From Candidatus Scybalocola faecipullorum (lineage in GTDB: Bacteria; Bacillota; Clostridia; Lachnospirales; Lachnospiraceae), in the NCBI GenBank assembly GCA_018716485.1, contig DVJY01000059.1, forward strand, positions 1-64,000: a stretch of DNA of 64,000 nucleotides, given 5' to 3'. How positions within the stretch are numbered: position 1 is the first letter of the stretch; every line of letters starts with the position of its first letter. Under the pieces are notes generated by a model. That model did no database searches. It was not told where the DNA came from and was given only the letters and a program-made list of their open reading frames with translations. Both the position numbers and the translations under genes were made by a program. Shown here piece after piece: positions 55,462-63,701 of the stretch.

Positions 55462-55482
55462 GCACACGAAATATTTGTATAA
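55462..55482. promoter_or_regulatory. Diverged copy of the 21-bp operator, crotonase side
   Basis: GCACACGAA-ATA-TTTGTATAA matches the perfect palindrome at 55736-55756 at 17 of 21 positions. It sits just downstream of the crotonase -10 box, the same placement as the other copy. Confidence 0.6.
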
Positions 55483-55486
55483 TATT

Positions 55487-55515
55487 AATATGCATCATTG
55501 CAGACGGAATGTCAA
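55487..55515 (-). promoter_or_regulatory. Promoter of the crotonase/CoA-transferase operon
   Basis: On the minus strand TTGACA (plus 55510-55515), 17-nt spacer, CATATT (plus 55487-55492). Confidence 0.65.
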
Positions 55516-55704
55516 TAAGAATTTAGATATATTATATAAAAAAGCAAGGAAAAATGCAAAAAAAGATACATGATAAACAATGCTGACAAAGGGATAAAAT
55601 ATTCAGATGGGCAAATGTTTTAAATATCGGCGGATTTTTTGACCAAAAATTAAAACGAAAATTTGTGTATAATTGATGAAAATACTTGGAATAGGCAGAT
55701 ACTA

Positions 55705-55733
55705 TTGACAGACAAAATTTGCGAACATATAAT
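55705..55733 (+). promoter_or_regulatory. Consensus promoter of the acyl-CoA dehydrogenase gene
   Basis: Perfect TTGACA (55705-55710), 17-nt spacer, perfect TATAAT (55728-55733). Such an ideal promoter next to a palindrome suggests strong, repressible expression. A GC-rich hairpin (ATCGG-CCGGC / GCCGG-A-CCGAT, 55776-55802) lies in the leader. Confidence 0.9.
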
Positions 55734-55735
55734 TA

Positions 55736-55756
55736 GTATACAAAATATTTGTATAC
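55736..55756. promoter_or_regulatory. Perfect 21-bp palindromic operator at the acyl-CoA dehydrogenase start
   Basis: Arms GTATACAAA and TTTGTATAC flank ATA in a perfect dyad placed 2 nt after the -10 box, over the transcription start. This is the shape and place of a dimeric repressor site. The nearby MarR-family gene (57083) is one candidate regulator; no proof. Confidence 0.75.
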
Positions 55757-55830
55757 AAGCATGTATGGGATGGATATCGGCCGGCGGCGCTGCCGGACCG
55801 ATGGGTTCACAAGAAAGGAGAACTGTAGGT

Positions 55831-56973
55831 ATGAATTTTGAATTAACACAGGAACAAAAAGCTGTTCAGGAGATGGCCAGAACATTTGCAAAAGAAGAGC
55901 TGCTTCCGGGCGTACTTGAAAGAGACGCAAAAAGCGAATTTCCGGTAGAGCAGTTCCATAAGATGGGAGAACTTGGTCTTGTAGGACTTCCGTATCCGAA
56001 AGAAGTCGGCGGTCAGGGCGGAGACTATTTATCCTATGTTCTCGCTGTTGAAGAAATTTCAAAAGTAGATGCTTCTATGGGAATCGGTTATTCTGTAGCG
56101 ACTTCCCTTTACGGCGGCAGCGTTATGAATTCTGCAGCGCCGGTTGAGAAAAAACGTGAATTTCTTGAAGATGTTTTGGCAGGCAAATGCTTTGGTTCAT
56201 TTGGTCTGACAGAACCGAATGCAGGTTCAGATGCCGGCGGATGTATTACAACTGCAGTCAAAGACGGCGATGATTACATTTTAAACGGCCTTAAATGTTT
56301 TAATACAAACGGACCTCTTGCCGAGTATACGGCAGTTTATGCATTGACAGAACCGGAGAAAAAATCCAAAGGTCTTTCATGCTTTATTGTTAAGAAAGGA
56401 ACACCGGGATTTAAAGTAGGCAAAATCGAAGATAAGATGGGCATCCGTTCTGCTCAGGTATCTGAAATGATTCTTGAAAATGTCAGAGTTCCGGCATCAA
56501 ACATGATCACTGCATCAGGCGACGGCTTTAAGCTGGCGATGAAGACGCTGGACGGCGGCCGCATCGGTGTGGCGGCTCAGGGTCTTGGTATTGCTGAAGG
56601 CGCATTTGAGATTGCCAAAGAATATTTGAAGACAAGAGAGCAATTCGGAAAACCGTTATTTAAAAATCAGTATCTTGCCTTTAAGATGGCGGAATTGGAA
56701 TGTGAGATTGAAGCTGCAAAATGGGTGCTTTACAAAGCGGCGATTGACAAGCAGGAAGGCAGACCGTATTCTATTCCGGCAGCAAGGGCAAAATATCTTT
56801 GTACAGAAGCGGCAATGCATGTGACCACAGAAGCGGTTCAGATGCTTGGCGGCAATGGTTATATGAAAGAATATCACGTTGAAAGAATGATGCGTGATGC
56901 AAAGATCACTCAGATTTATGAAGGCACAAATGAAATCCAGAAACTGGTGATCAGCGGCGCGTTATTCAGATAA
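55831..56973 (+). CDS. Short-chain acyl-CoA dehydrogenase
   Basis: FAD-dependent acyl-CoA dehydrogenase, 380 residues, butyryl-CoA dehydrogenase/acryloyl-CoA reductase type. FGLTEPNAGSDAGG near 128 and GIRSAQVSEMILENV near 210 bind FAD and substrate; REQFGKPLFKNQYLAFKMAE near 270 and GGNGYMKEYHVERMMRDAKI near 343 are typical. The catalytic base is Glu364 in IYEGTNEIQ. With the Etf it would reduce an enoyl-CoA using electrons from NADH. AAAGGAG lies about 11 nt upstream of the ATG; the longer frame runs through the operator. Confidence 0.9.
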   Translation: MNFELTQEQKAVQEMARTFAKEELLPGVLERDAKSEFPVEQFHKMGELGLVGLPYPKEVGGQGGDYLSYVLAVEEISKVDASMGIGYSVATSLYGGSVMNSAAPVEKKREFLEDVLAGKCFGSFGLTEPNAGSDAGGCITTAVKDGDDYILNGLKCFNTNGPLAEYTAVYALTEPEKKSKGLSCFIVKKGTPGFKVGKIEDKMGIRSAQVSEMILENVRVPASNMITASGDGFKLAMKTLDGGRIGVAAQGLGIAEGAFEIAKEYLKTREQFGKPLFKNQYLAFKMAELECEIEAAKWVLYKAAIDKQEGRPYSIPAARAKYLCTEAAMHVTTEAVQMLGGNGYMKEYHVERMMRDAKITQIYEGTNEIQKLVISGALFR

Positions 56974-57021
56974 TTAAAATGAAATCGGGCAGCCCAAGTT
57001 TATAGAAGCACTGCGGCCTAC

Positions 57022-57067
57022 TTGACATTTGCTATAAAGCTGATTACAATAAATAAATAGCAAAATG
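57022..57067 (+). promoter_or_regulatory. Promoter of the MarR gene with spanning inverted repeat
   Basis: TTGACA (57022-57027), 17-nt spacer, TACAAT (57045-57050). CATTTGCTAT (57026-57035) and ATAGCAAAATG (57057-57067) form an inverted repeat with one bulge that brackets the -10 box, a plausible autoregulatory site. Confidence 0.65.
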
Positions 57068-57082
57068 TGAAGGAGAATCCAT

Positions 57083-57499
57083 GTGGAATTAACGCAATGT
57101 ATCAATTATTTACTAACGGCTGCCCAGCATAAAGTATTTCAGCAGATGAGCGCCAAACTGGAACCTCTGGATATCACACCGGTACAGTATGGCGTTTTAT
57201 ATTGTCTTTGGGAGACAGACAAGACGAAGCCGAAAGAAATTGCCAATGAACTTCAGCTGGAGAATTCAACAATTTCAGGAATTTTGGAACGGATGGAAAA
57301 AAAAGGTTTAATCTGCAGGCATATCAGTAAAGAAGACCGCAGATACATAGAGATTGAACTGACTGATAAAGGGGCGGCGCTCAGAGATGAAACATTGGCA
57401 GCAGTTGAGGAAGTGAACCGTAAAGTGCTGTCTATTATGAACCCGCAGGAGCAGGAGACGCTGAAAGATATGCTGCGCAGGCTGGCGGCGGAGGGCTGA
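57083..57499 (+). CDS. MarR family transcriptional regulator
   Basis: Winged-helix repressor, 138 residues. The recognition helix region KPKEIANELQLENSTISGILERM is near 50-72 and the wing with DRRYIEIELTDKG near 90-102. GTG start with AAGGAG 7 nt upstream. It has its own promoter after the acyl-CoA dehydrogenase gene. It could regulate that gene and the divergent crotonase operon, or be the missing FabT-like regulator; neither is shown. Confidence 0.88.
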   Translation: MELTQCINYLLTAAQHKVFQQMSAKLEPLDITPVQYGVLYCLWETDKTKPKEIANELQLENSTISGILERMEKKGLICRHISKEDRRYIEIELTDKGAALRDETLAAVEEVNRKVLSIMNPQEQETLKDMLRRLAAEG

Positions 57500-57580
57500 A
57501 TTGCAGTATAAGCCCGGCATTGCGGCGGACAGGCGGGAAGATTCATTCATGCCTGTCTGATGAATGTGAAAGAAAACAAA

Positions 57581-57620
57581 AAGGCAATACGTCAAAGTTG
57601 AGGACGTATTGCCTTTTTTT
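57581..57620 (+). terminator. Terminator after the MarR gene
   Basis: AAGGCAATACGTC (57581-57593) pairs with GACGTATTGCCTT (57603-57615), followed by further T residues to 57620. Confidence 0.92.
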
Positions 57621-57623
57621 GTT

Positions 57624-57761
57624 GCGATACGCCCGGCAAGCGGCCGCGGTGCTTGCACCAGCGGACATTTGGCGGGCAACGGTCATCGAGCGGCAAAGCC
57701 GCGAGATGAGCGGGATATCGCGGTAATCGGATAGGGGGAAGGAATCTTCCCCCTATCCGAT
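57624..57761. repeat. GCGATACGCCCGG repeat copy 2 with 16-bp hairpin
   Basis: It begins with the 17-mer GCGATACGCCCGGCAAG shared with 51046-51062, again right after a terminator T-run. It contains GCGGC-AAA-GCCGC (57690-57702) and ends in a perfect 16-bp stem (57726-57741 with 57746-57761) with a GAAT loop. No coding sequence is apparent. It appears to be a longer, better-preserved member of the same repeat family. Confidence 0.65.
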
Positions 57762-57844
57762 CGATAAATCCGGAGAACAGACCGGCTTTTGCCAAAAACC
57801 AAATCTGTCTGCTGAAAAAATAATATTCGGGACAAATAAAAAAA

Positions 57845-57916
57845 AGCGCGAGACGGGATTCGAACCCGCGACCCTCGCCTTGGCAAGGCGATACTCCACC
57901 ACTGAGCCACTCGCGC
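57845..57916 (-). tRNA. tRNA-Gly (anticodon GCC)
   Basis: On the minus strand the acceptor stem GCGCGAG/CTCGCGC closes a full cloverleaf: D arm GCTC-GAGT, anticodon stem TCGCC/GGCGA with loop TTGCCAA (anticodon GCC), T arm GCGGG-TTCGAAT-CCCGT. The discriminator is T, as expected for glycine. CCA is not encoded; a T-rich run follows directly. About 72 nt. Confidence 0.95.
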
Positions 57917-57959
57917 ATATCAAAAACTTTTGATTTTGTGTTCCCTGAGAACATATATT

Positions 57960-57988
57960 ACTATACATGATGTTTTTGAGTTTGTCAA
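57960..57988 (-). promoter_or_regulatory. Promoter of the tRNA-Gly gene
   Basis: On the minus strand perfect TTGACA (plus 57983-57988), 17-nt spacer, TATAGT (plus 57960-57965). Confidence 0.8.
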
Positions 57989-58108
57989 CAGTAAAGTTGC
58001 AATTTTTTTAAAAAAATATATTTTTACAACAATAGCAGTAATTAGTCATCGGCATACACTGATCTGAATACATTAATATGTATCTTTAATATGATCAGGA
58101 GGTTTGCA

Positions 58109-58576
58109 ATGATTCCGTGGAATTTGGAAATATTAAGAAATGAGCTGATAGGACTGATGCTTTCGCTGGAGGGAAAAATCCGCTATACCCAGGATGAACG
58201 CAGAGATTTGATTGAAGAAGGCTACGGAGATTGTTCTTCGGTGGTCCGGTGGGTTTATCTTCAGGTGCTTCAGACGGATATTGGTGAGGATACCGCAGTG
58301 CAGATCATCAGCCATCATGGCAGGGATGTGGATGAAAATCGTTATCCTGACAGGCTGAAGCTGCTTCCGGGAGATCTGCTGTTTTTTACAGGACATGATC
58401 ATACACGGCCTTATAGTGTGGGGCATGTGGAAATGTATATCGGCGACGGTATGCTGGCCGGACAAAATGACAGAAAAGTACCCGGGATTTTTATAAAACC
58501 GATGGATACTTATATTCGGGACATTTATAAAAACGGTCATCATTATATTAAAACGAGGCGGTATATGGACAGCTGA
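58109..58576 (+). CDS. NlpC/P60-like cysteine peptidase domain protein
   Basis: Small protein of 155 residues with an NlpC/P60-like core: the nucleophile cysteine in GYGDCSSVVRWVY near 41 and the histidine in VGHVEMYIGDGMLAG near 106. No signal peptide or binding domain is visible, so its site of action is unclear; the family cleaves peptidoglycan stem peptides or related amides. The ATG has AGGAGG 6 nt upstream. It is not obviously linked to its neighbours. Confidence 0.75.
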   Translation: MIPWNLEILRNELIGLMLSLEGKIRYTQDERRDLIEEGYGDCSSVVRWVYLQVLQTDIGEDTAVQIISHHGRDVDENRYPDRLKLLPGDLLFFTGHDHTRPYSVGHVEMYIGDGMLAGQNDRKVPGIFIKPMDTYIRDIYKNGHHYIKTRRYMDS

Positions 58577-58769
58577 ATATTAAGAATTTATGAAGGGGCA
58601 CATGAAAGCCTTAGGATATTTTTATAAAGGCTTTATGAAATAATCAAAAACCTGCAAGGGCTGTATGATACATTATTTTGGACGGCAGGGCAAAAGGCTC
58701 AGTTCAGGAAAATAAAAGTTTTTAAGGCTGAAGCCGGCTGGCCAAATAATTAAAATGCAGGTGATAAGG

Positions 58770-59648
58770 ATGACAGAAAGACGAATGAAAAAAACATATG
58801 GACGTGCGCTCAAAAGAAGAAGACAAAGAAGACGGAGAAGAGTTTTATGGCTGGCTGCGCTTGCGGCCGCAGTTTTGCTGGTTATGGGTCTTTCCAGAAG
58901 CATTGGCTATGTGCGGACGCTTTTTGAAACAGGCGGCCGCAGCGAGACAATGAAAGTGGATGACAGTAACCTTGATGAAGCGCTCCGTGCGCGGGCAAGG
59001 GAAGACGGACGGTATCAGACACTGATCGATCATCAGGAAGATTATCCTGAGTCGCTGCTTGAAATGGCAGCAAGAAATTCAGAAACACTGGATTTTGTTT
59101 TGGATTACCCAAAGAACAAAGACAATGCGCCCCAATCTTCTGTAGGAAGCGTTACGGCGGGACAGATCCCATTGCTTTTGCAGTGGGATGAACGTTGGGG
59201 CTACAGTACTTATGGAGATGATCTCCTTGCCGTGACCGGATGCGGGCCGACTGTACTTTCTATGGTTGTGTCAGGACTGACAGGAGACAGCAGCATCACA
59301 CCGTATGTGGTGGCGCGTTATGCACAGGAAAACGGCTACTATGTCAGCGGTACTGGGACGAGCTGGTCGCTGATGTCTGAGGGCTGCAGCTATTTCGGTC
59401 TGACAGCCGATGAGTTATCCCTGTCGGAAGCTTCAGTGTTTAATGCGCTGGATTCGGGATGCCCGATCATCTGCAGCGTGCGGCCGGGCGACTTCACAAC
59501 AACAGGGCACTTTATCGTTATTTACGGCAAAGAAAACGGACAGCTTAAAATCCATGATCCCAACAGCAAAGCCAACAGCGAACAGCTGTGGGATTATGAC
59601 CGGGTTGCCGCTCAGATCAATAATTTATGGGCCTATCATCTTAGCTGA
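58770..59648 (+). CDS. Membrane-anchored C39-like cysteine peptidase
   Basis: About 292 residues. An arginine-rich N-terminus (about 13-24) precedes one membrane helix (about 25-43), so the rest is likely outside the cell. After a linker the papain-like C39 domain starts near 130 (LLLQWDERWGYSTYG). The catalytic cysteine is in TGCGPTVLSMV near 157, the histidine in TTGHFIVIYG near 246, and the third residue in IHDPNS near 262. It is not fused to an ABC transporter, unlike bacteriocin C39 peptidases. Start set by AGGTG before the ATG. Confidence 0.85.
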   Translation: MTERRMKKTYGRALKRRRQRRRRRVLWLAALAAAVLLVMGLSRSIGYVRTLFETGGRSETMKVDDSNLDEALRARAREDGRYQTLIDHQEDYPESLLEMAARNSETLDFVLDYPKNKDNAPQSSVGSVTAGQIPLLLQWDERWGYSTYGDDLLAVTGCGPTVLSMVVSGLTGDSSITPYVVARYAQENGYYVSGTGTSWSLMSEGCSYFGLTADELSLSEASVFNALDSGCPIICSVRPGDFTTTGHFIVIYGKENGQLKIHDPNSKANSEQLWDYDRVAAQINNLWAYHLS

Positions 59649-59656
59649 CAAAAGCC

Positions 59657-59686
59657 TTGTAACACTATCCGAAAGTGTGTTAAAAT
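59657..59686 (+). promoter_or_regulatory. Promoter of the pyrimidine unit
   Basis: TTGTAA (59657-59662), 18-nt spacer, TAAAAT (59681-59686), about 30 nt before the pyrC start. A small CACT/AGTG dyad lies in the spacer. Confidence 0.6.
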
Positions 59687-59719
59687 AGTACAAGCGATGA
59701 GATAGGAAAGGAGTATCCC

Positions 59720-61015
59720 ATGAAAATATTGATCAAAAACGGACGTGTGATCGACCCGTCAGTCCAAAGAGACGGTATGTACGACATTCTGGTCGATGGA
59801 GAAAAGGTGGCGCAGACAGCAGAAAACATCAGTGAAGAGCTGCTTGACGGCGACGATTTGCTGATTGATGCTTCAGGATGTTATGTGGTGCCGGGGCTTA
59901 TTGACATGCATGTACATTTGAGAGAACCCGGATTTGAGTATAAGGAAACGATCAAAACGGGCGCTATGGCGGCAGCGAGGGGCGGTTTTACGACGATATG
60001 CCCGATGCCCAATACAAAGCCGGTGATTGATTCCCCGGAGATGGTTGAATGGATTGTTAAAAAAGCGAAAGAAGATGCGCCGATCCATGTGCTTCCTGTA
60101 GGTGCGGTGACCAAAGGACAGCTTGGCAAAGAGATGACGGATATTGCCGGGATGGCAAAAGCCGGCGCCGCAGCCATCAGTGAAGACGGAAAGAGCGTGA
60201 TGGATGCCCGGATTTATGAAGAAGCGATGCGGGAAGCGAAGAAAGCCGGCATTATTGTGATGGCCCACTGTGAAGACAGAAATCTTGTTGGGCAGGGCGC
60301 TTTAAATGCCGGGAAAAAGGCTGAAGAAATCGGTGTGGCCGGTATCGGCAATGAAGTTGAGGATGTTATTGCTGCAAGGGATATCCTTCTGGCAAAGGCG
60401 ACAGGATGCCGCCTTCATCTGTGCCATTGCTCCACGCAGGACAGCGTGAAGATGATCCGGGCAGCCAAAGCAGACGGCATCGATGTTTCAGGGGAAGTAT
60501 GCCCCCATCATTTTACATTGACTGAAGACGATATTATATCAGATGATGCCAATTTCAAGATGAATCCGCCGCTGCGAAGCAGCGCTGACCGTCAGATGCT
60601 CATCGAAGGATTATCTGACGGCACGATGGAAGCTATTTCTACTGACCATGCGCCCCATCATGCAGACGAAAAAGCAAAAGGTATTGCCAAGGCGCCGTTT
60701 GGTATTGTCGGTTCGGAAACCGCGCTGGCGCTGGCTATGACAGAACTTGTCGGCAAAGGGAAATTGACGCCGTATCAGCTTGTTGAACGTATGAGCTGGG
60801 GGCCTGCCAAGCGTCTGGGCATTGATAAAGGATCGCTCAAAGAAGGCAAGATGGCGGATATTACAATTATTGATCCTAAGGCACAGTACAGGATCGATGC
60901 TTCCAAGTTTGTGTCCAAAGGGAAAAATACACCGTTTGACGGTTATCCGGTTACTGGCAGAGTGATGACGACAATCGCCGCCGGAAAAGTTGTTTACCAA
61001 TATAACAATGACTGA
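59720..61015 (+). CDS. pyrC: Dihydroorotase
   Basis: Ring closure of carbamoyl aspartate to dihydroorotate, 431 residues, class I amidohydrolase. The metal motif DMHVHLREPG is near 62-71, the third histidine in MAHCEDRN near 181, and STDHAPHHADEK near 307 holds the catalytic aspartate. AAAGGAG precedes the ATG. First of three consecutive pyrimidine genes; carbamoyl-phosphate synthase and pyrB, E, F are not in the window. Confidence 0.94.
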   Translation: MKILIKNGRVIDPSVQRDGMYDILVDGEKVAQTAENISEELLDGDDLLIDASGCYVVPGLIDMHVHLREPGFEYKETIKTGAMAAARGGFTTICPMPNTKPVIDSPEMVEWIVKKAKEDAPIHVLPVGAVTKGQLGKEMTDIAGMAKAGAAAISEDGKSVMDARIYEEAMREAKKAGIIVMAHCEDRNLVGQGALNAGKKAEEIGVAGIGNEVEDVIAARDILLAKATGCRLHLCHCSTQDSVKMIRAAKADGIDVSGEVCPHHFTLTEDDIISDDANFKMNPPLRSSADRQMLIEGLSDGTMEAISTDHAPHHADEKAKGIAKAPFGIVGSETALALAMTELVGKGKLTPYQLVERMSWGPAKRLGIDKGSLKEGKMADITIIDPKAQYRIDASKFVSKGKNTPFDGYPVTGRVMTTIAAGKVVYQYNND

Positions 61016-61081
61016 TGATAAAACAGCCAGAGGCGCACTGCCGCCTTTGGCTTCATGTGAGTAAAGGGAGATAGATGAGCA

Positions 61082-61849
61082 ATGAGTGCGAAAATGATGA
61101 CTGTTTCTGTGAATTCACAGAAAAAACTGGCAGACGGCGTGTACAGTATGTGGCTTTCTGTCGGAACGATGGCTGATGAGGCAAGACCGGGACAGTTTAT
61201 TTCAGTTTACAGCAGCGACAGTTCCAGACTGCTGCCGCGGCCGATCAGTATATGCGAAGTGGATACTGAATTTCGTGCCCTTCGCATCGTATACCGTGTT
61301 GTCGGCGAAGGAACGAAGGAATTTTCAAAATTAAGAGCCGGGCAAAAAGTCAGAATTATGGGGCCGTTGGGCAACGGATTTTATATGAAAGATAAGAAAG
61401 CTGTTCTTGTGGCCGGGGGCATCGGAATTCCGCCGATGCTCGAACTGGCTAAGCAGCTGGATTGTGAAAAAACAATCGTTGTCGGCTACAGAGACAGCGA
61501 AACATTTTTGAGCGGAGAACTGGAACAGTACGGCGATGTGGTTATTGCAACAGAAGACGGCAGTGTCGGTACGGCAGGCAATGTGCTCGATGCCATCCGT
61601 GAAAATAATGTTGAGGGCGATGTGATCTACAGCTGCGGACCGACGCCGATGCTTAAAGCCATTAAAGCTTATGCAGAGGAAAAGGGGATCGAGTGTCAGG
61701 TATCCCTTGAAGAAAAGATGGCCTGCGGCATCGGCGCCTGTCTGGCCTGTGTGTGCAAGTCTAAAGAAAAAGATGCGCATACGAACGTTCACAATAAGCG
61801 GATCTGCAAAGACGGACCTGTATTTTACGCAGAGGAGGTTGAATTGTAA
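61082..61849 (+). CDS. pyrK: Dihydroorotate dehydrogenase electron transfer subunit
   Basis: FAD and [2Fe-2S] subunit passing electrons from PyrD to NAD+, 255 residues. LPRPISICEV near 50 binds FAD, GGIGIPPMLELAK near 113 the nucleotide, and the cysteine set CGIGACLACVCK plus a distal cysteine (about 215-240) the iron-sulfur cluster. It overlaps pyrD by one base. A small inverted repeat (GCCAGAGGCG/CGCCTTTGGC) lies in the gap after pyrC. Confidence 0.93.
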   Translation: MSAKMMTVSVNSQKKLADGVYSMWLSVGTMADEARPGQFISVYSSDSSRLLPRPISICEVDTEFRALRIVYRVVGEGTKEFSKLRAGQKVRIMGPLGNGFYMKDKKAVLVAGGIGIPPMLELAKQLDCEKTIVVGYRDSETFLSGELEQYGDVVIATEDGSVGTAGNVLDAIRENNVEGDVIYSCGPTPMLKAIKAYAEEKGIECQVSLEEKMACGIGACLACVCKSKEKDAHTNVHNKRICKDGPVFYAEEVEL

Positions 61850-62751
61850 TGAATACAAAAGTGACCATTGCCGGTGTGGAGTTTAAAAATCCTGTGATGG
61901 AAGGTTCGGGAACTTTCGGCTCAGGCGAAGAATACAGTGCGTTTGTTGATTTAAACAAACTTGGCGCGGTTGTCACAAAAGGTGTGGCTAACGTGCCGTG
62001 GCCGGGTAATCCGACGCCGAGAATCGCCGAGACTTACAGCGGTATGTTAAATGCCATCGGCCTTCAGAATCCGGGCATCGATGTGTTTATTCAGAGAGAT
62101 ATACCGTTTTTAAAACAGTTTGATACGAGAATTGTTGTGAATGTCTGCGGGAAAACGACAGAAGACTATCTGGAAGTTGTGGAACGGCTTGCGGATACGC
62201 CGGTGGACATGCTTGAAATTAATATTTCCTGTCCGAATGTTAAAGAAGGCGGCATTGCCTTCGGTCAGGATCCGAAAGCGGTGGAGGCGATTACAAAGGC
62301 TGTAAAATCAAAGGCAAAGCAGCCGGTAGTCATGAAACTGAGTCCTAATGTGACAGATATCAAAGTGATGGCCAAAGCAGCCCAAGCCGGCGGCGCAGAT
62401 GCCATTTCTTTGATCAATACAATTACAGGCATGAAGATTGATATTGAGAGGCAGTGCTTTGCCCTCGCAAATAAGACGGGCGGTCTGTCAGGTCCTGCAA
62501 TTAAGCCGGTGGCAGTGCGCATGGTTTATGAAGCAGCCCATGCGGTAGATATTCCGGTAATCGGTATGGGCGGCATCAGAACGGCAGATGACGCCATCGA
62601 ATTTATTTTGGCAGGGGCGACAGCAGTTGCCGTCGGTACGGCCAACTTTATGAACCCGTACACAACAGTGGAAGTTGCCGACGGTATTGAGGCATATATG
62701 CGCCGTCACGGTGTAGAAGACATTAATGATTTAATTGGTCTTGTGAAATAA
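61849..62751 (+). CDS. pyrD: Dihydroorotate dehydrogenase, class 1B catalytic subunit
   Basis: FMN-dependent oxidation of dihydroorotate to orotate, 300 residues. GSGTFGSGEEYS near 20 binds FMN, the active-site cysteine is in EINISCPNVKEGG near 128, and GMGGIRTADDAIEFILAGA near 239 holds the phosphate loop. The NAD-linked 1B type fits an anaerobe and needs the preceding PyrK. Confidence 0.95.
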   Translation: MNTKVTIAGVEFKNPVMEGSGTFGSGEEYSAFVDLNKLGAVVTKGVANVPWPGNPTPRIAETYSGMLNAIGLQNPGIDVFIQRDIPFLKQFDTRIVVNVCGKTTEDYLEVVERLADTPVDMLEINISCPNVKEGGIAFGQDPKAVEAITKAVKSKAKQPVVMKLSPNVTDIKVMAKAAQAGGADAISLINTITGMKIDIERQCFALANKTGGLSGPAIKPVAVRMVYEAAHAVDIPVIGMGGIRTADDAIEFILAGATAVAVGTANFMNPYTTVEVADGIEAYMRRHGVEDINDLIGLVK

Positions 62752-62842
62752 AATCATCTGTGTTTATAAAACATTTAGATTTATTTAATGGACAGCATAT
62801 TGACGCGTTCGGGCAAAAGTTGTAAGGTAAGTTAGGAATCAG

Positions 62843-62888
62843 AGCGTGTCAGAAAAGTGGTTTGATATCGCTTTTCTGACACGCTTTC
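62843..62888 (+). terminator. Hairpin after pyrD, probable terminator
   Basis: AGCGTGTCAGAAAAG (62843-62857) pairs perfectly with CTTTTCTGACACGCT (62871-62885). Only a short T tract follows, so it may be a weak terminator or protect the RNA end. Confidence 0.65.
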
Positions 62889-62917
62889 ATGCAGATGCAG
62901 ACAGAAAGGAATAAAAA

Positions 62918-63694
62918 ATGACAGATCCTTATCAGATATTGGGAGTTTCAAGAGGGGCAAGTGATGAGGAAATAAAAAAAGCCTACCGGCAGCTGAGCCG
63001 AAAATACCATCCGGATGCAAATATTAATAACCCGAATAAAGCGCAGGCGGAGGCTAAATTCAAAGAAATTCAGCAGGCCTATCAGCAGATTATGAAAGAG
63101 AAGTCGCAGGGCGGCTATCAGGGCGGCGCAGGCAGCGGTTATCATACAGGCGGATATAATCAAAATCAGAGCGGCGGATATCGTCAGAACAGCTATGGCG
63201 GGCAGGAAGGCCCTTGGGGAAATTTTGGCGGTTTTGGTGATTTCTTCGGCGGATTCGGCGGCAGTTACAGCGGTTATGGGCAGCAGCAGAGAATCCAGCC
63301 GGATCCCTATGATTCGACGCATATGAAAGCAGCGATCAATTACATTAACAGCGGCAGCTTTCCGGAAGCGCTGAATGTTTTAAATTCAATGAAAGACAGA
63401 GATGCCCGGTGGTATTACTGCAGCGCCTGCGCAAATTCAGGTGCCGGAAATAATGTCACAGCTCTGGAACATGCCCGCATGGCTTCACAGATGGCGCCGG
63501 AGCGTCAGGAGTACACGCAGCTTGTGCAGCTGCTTGAACGGGGCGGCTCATGGTATCAGGAAAGACAGGAAACGATGTACGGCGCCTCCTCAAACGATAT
63601 GGGCAGTATATGCCTGAAGCTGTGCGCGCTGAATATTGCATGTAATTTATGCTGCGGCAGCAGTATGTGCTGCGGTCCGAGAATGTATTATTAA
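62918..63694 (+). CDS. J-domain protein with glycine-rich linker and cysteine-rich tail
   Basis: DnaJ-type co-chaperone of 258 residues, not canonical DnaJ. The J domain fills 1-66 with the HPD motif at 31-33. A Gly/Gln/Tyr-rich linker (about 68-120) follows, then a TPR-like helical region (about 130-215; [17 protein letters not shown]). The tail ends with several cysteines ([15 protein letters not shown], then CC). It probably works with the DnaK-type protein encoded 13 nt downstream. Its substrate is unknown. Confidence 0.85.
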   Translation: MTDPYQILGVSRGASDEEIKKAYRQLSRKYHPDANINNPNKAQAEAKFKEIQQAYQQIMKEKSQGGYQGGAGSGYHTGGYNQNQSGGYRQNSYGGQEGPWGNFGGFGDFFGGFGGSYSGYGQQQRIQPDPYDSTHMKAAINYINSGSFPEALNVLNSMKDRDARWYYCSACANSGAGNNVTALEHARMASQMAPERQEYTQLVQLLERGGSWYQERQETMYGASSNDMGSICLKLCALNIACNLCCGSSMCCGPRMYY

Positions 63695-63701
63695 GGAGTA
63701 G

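Noticed and set aside
55663..55830. Longer acyl-CoA dehydrogenase reading frame
   Set aside because: It would run through the consensus promoter and palindrome; family alignments begin near the ATG at 55831.
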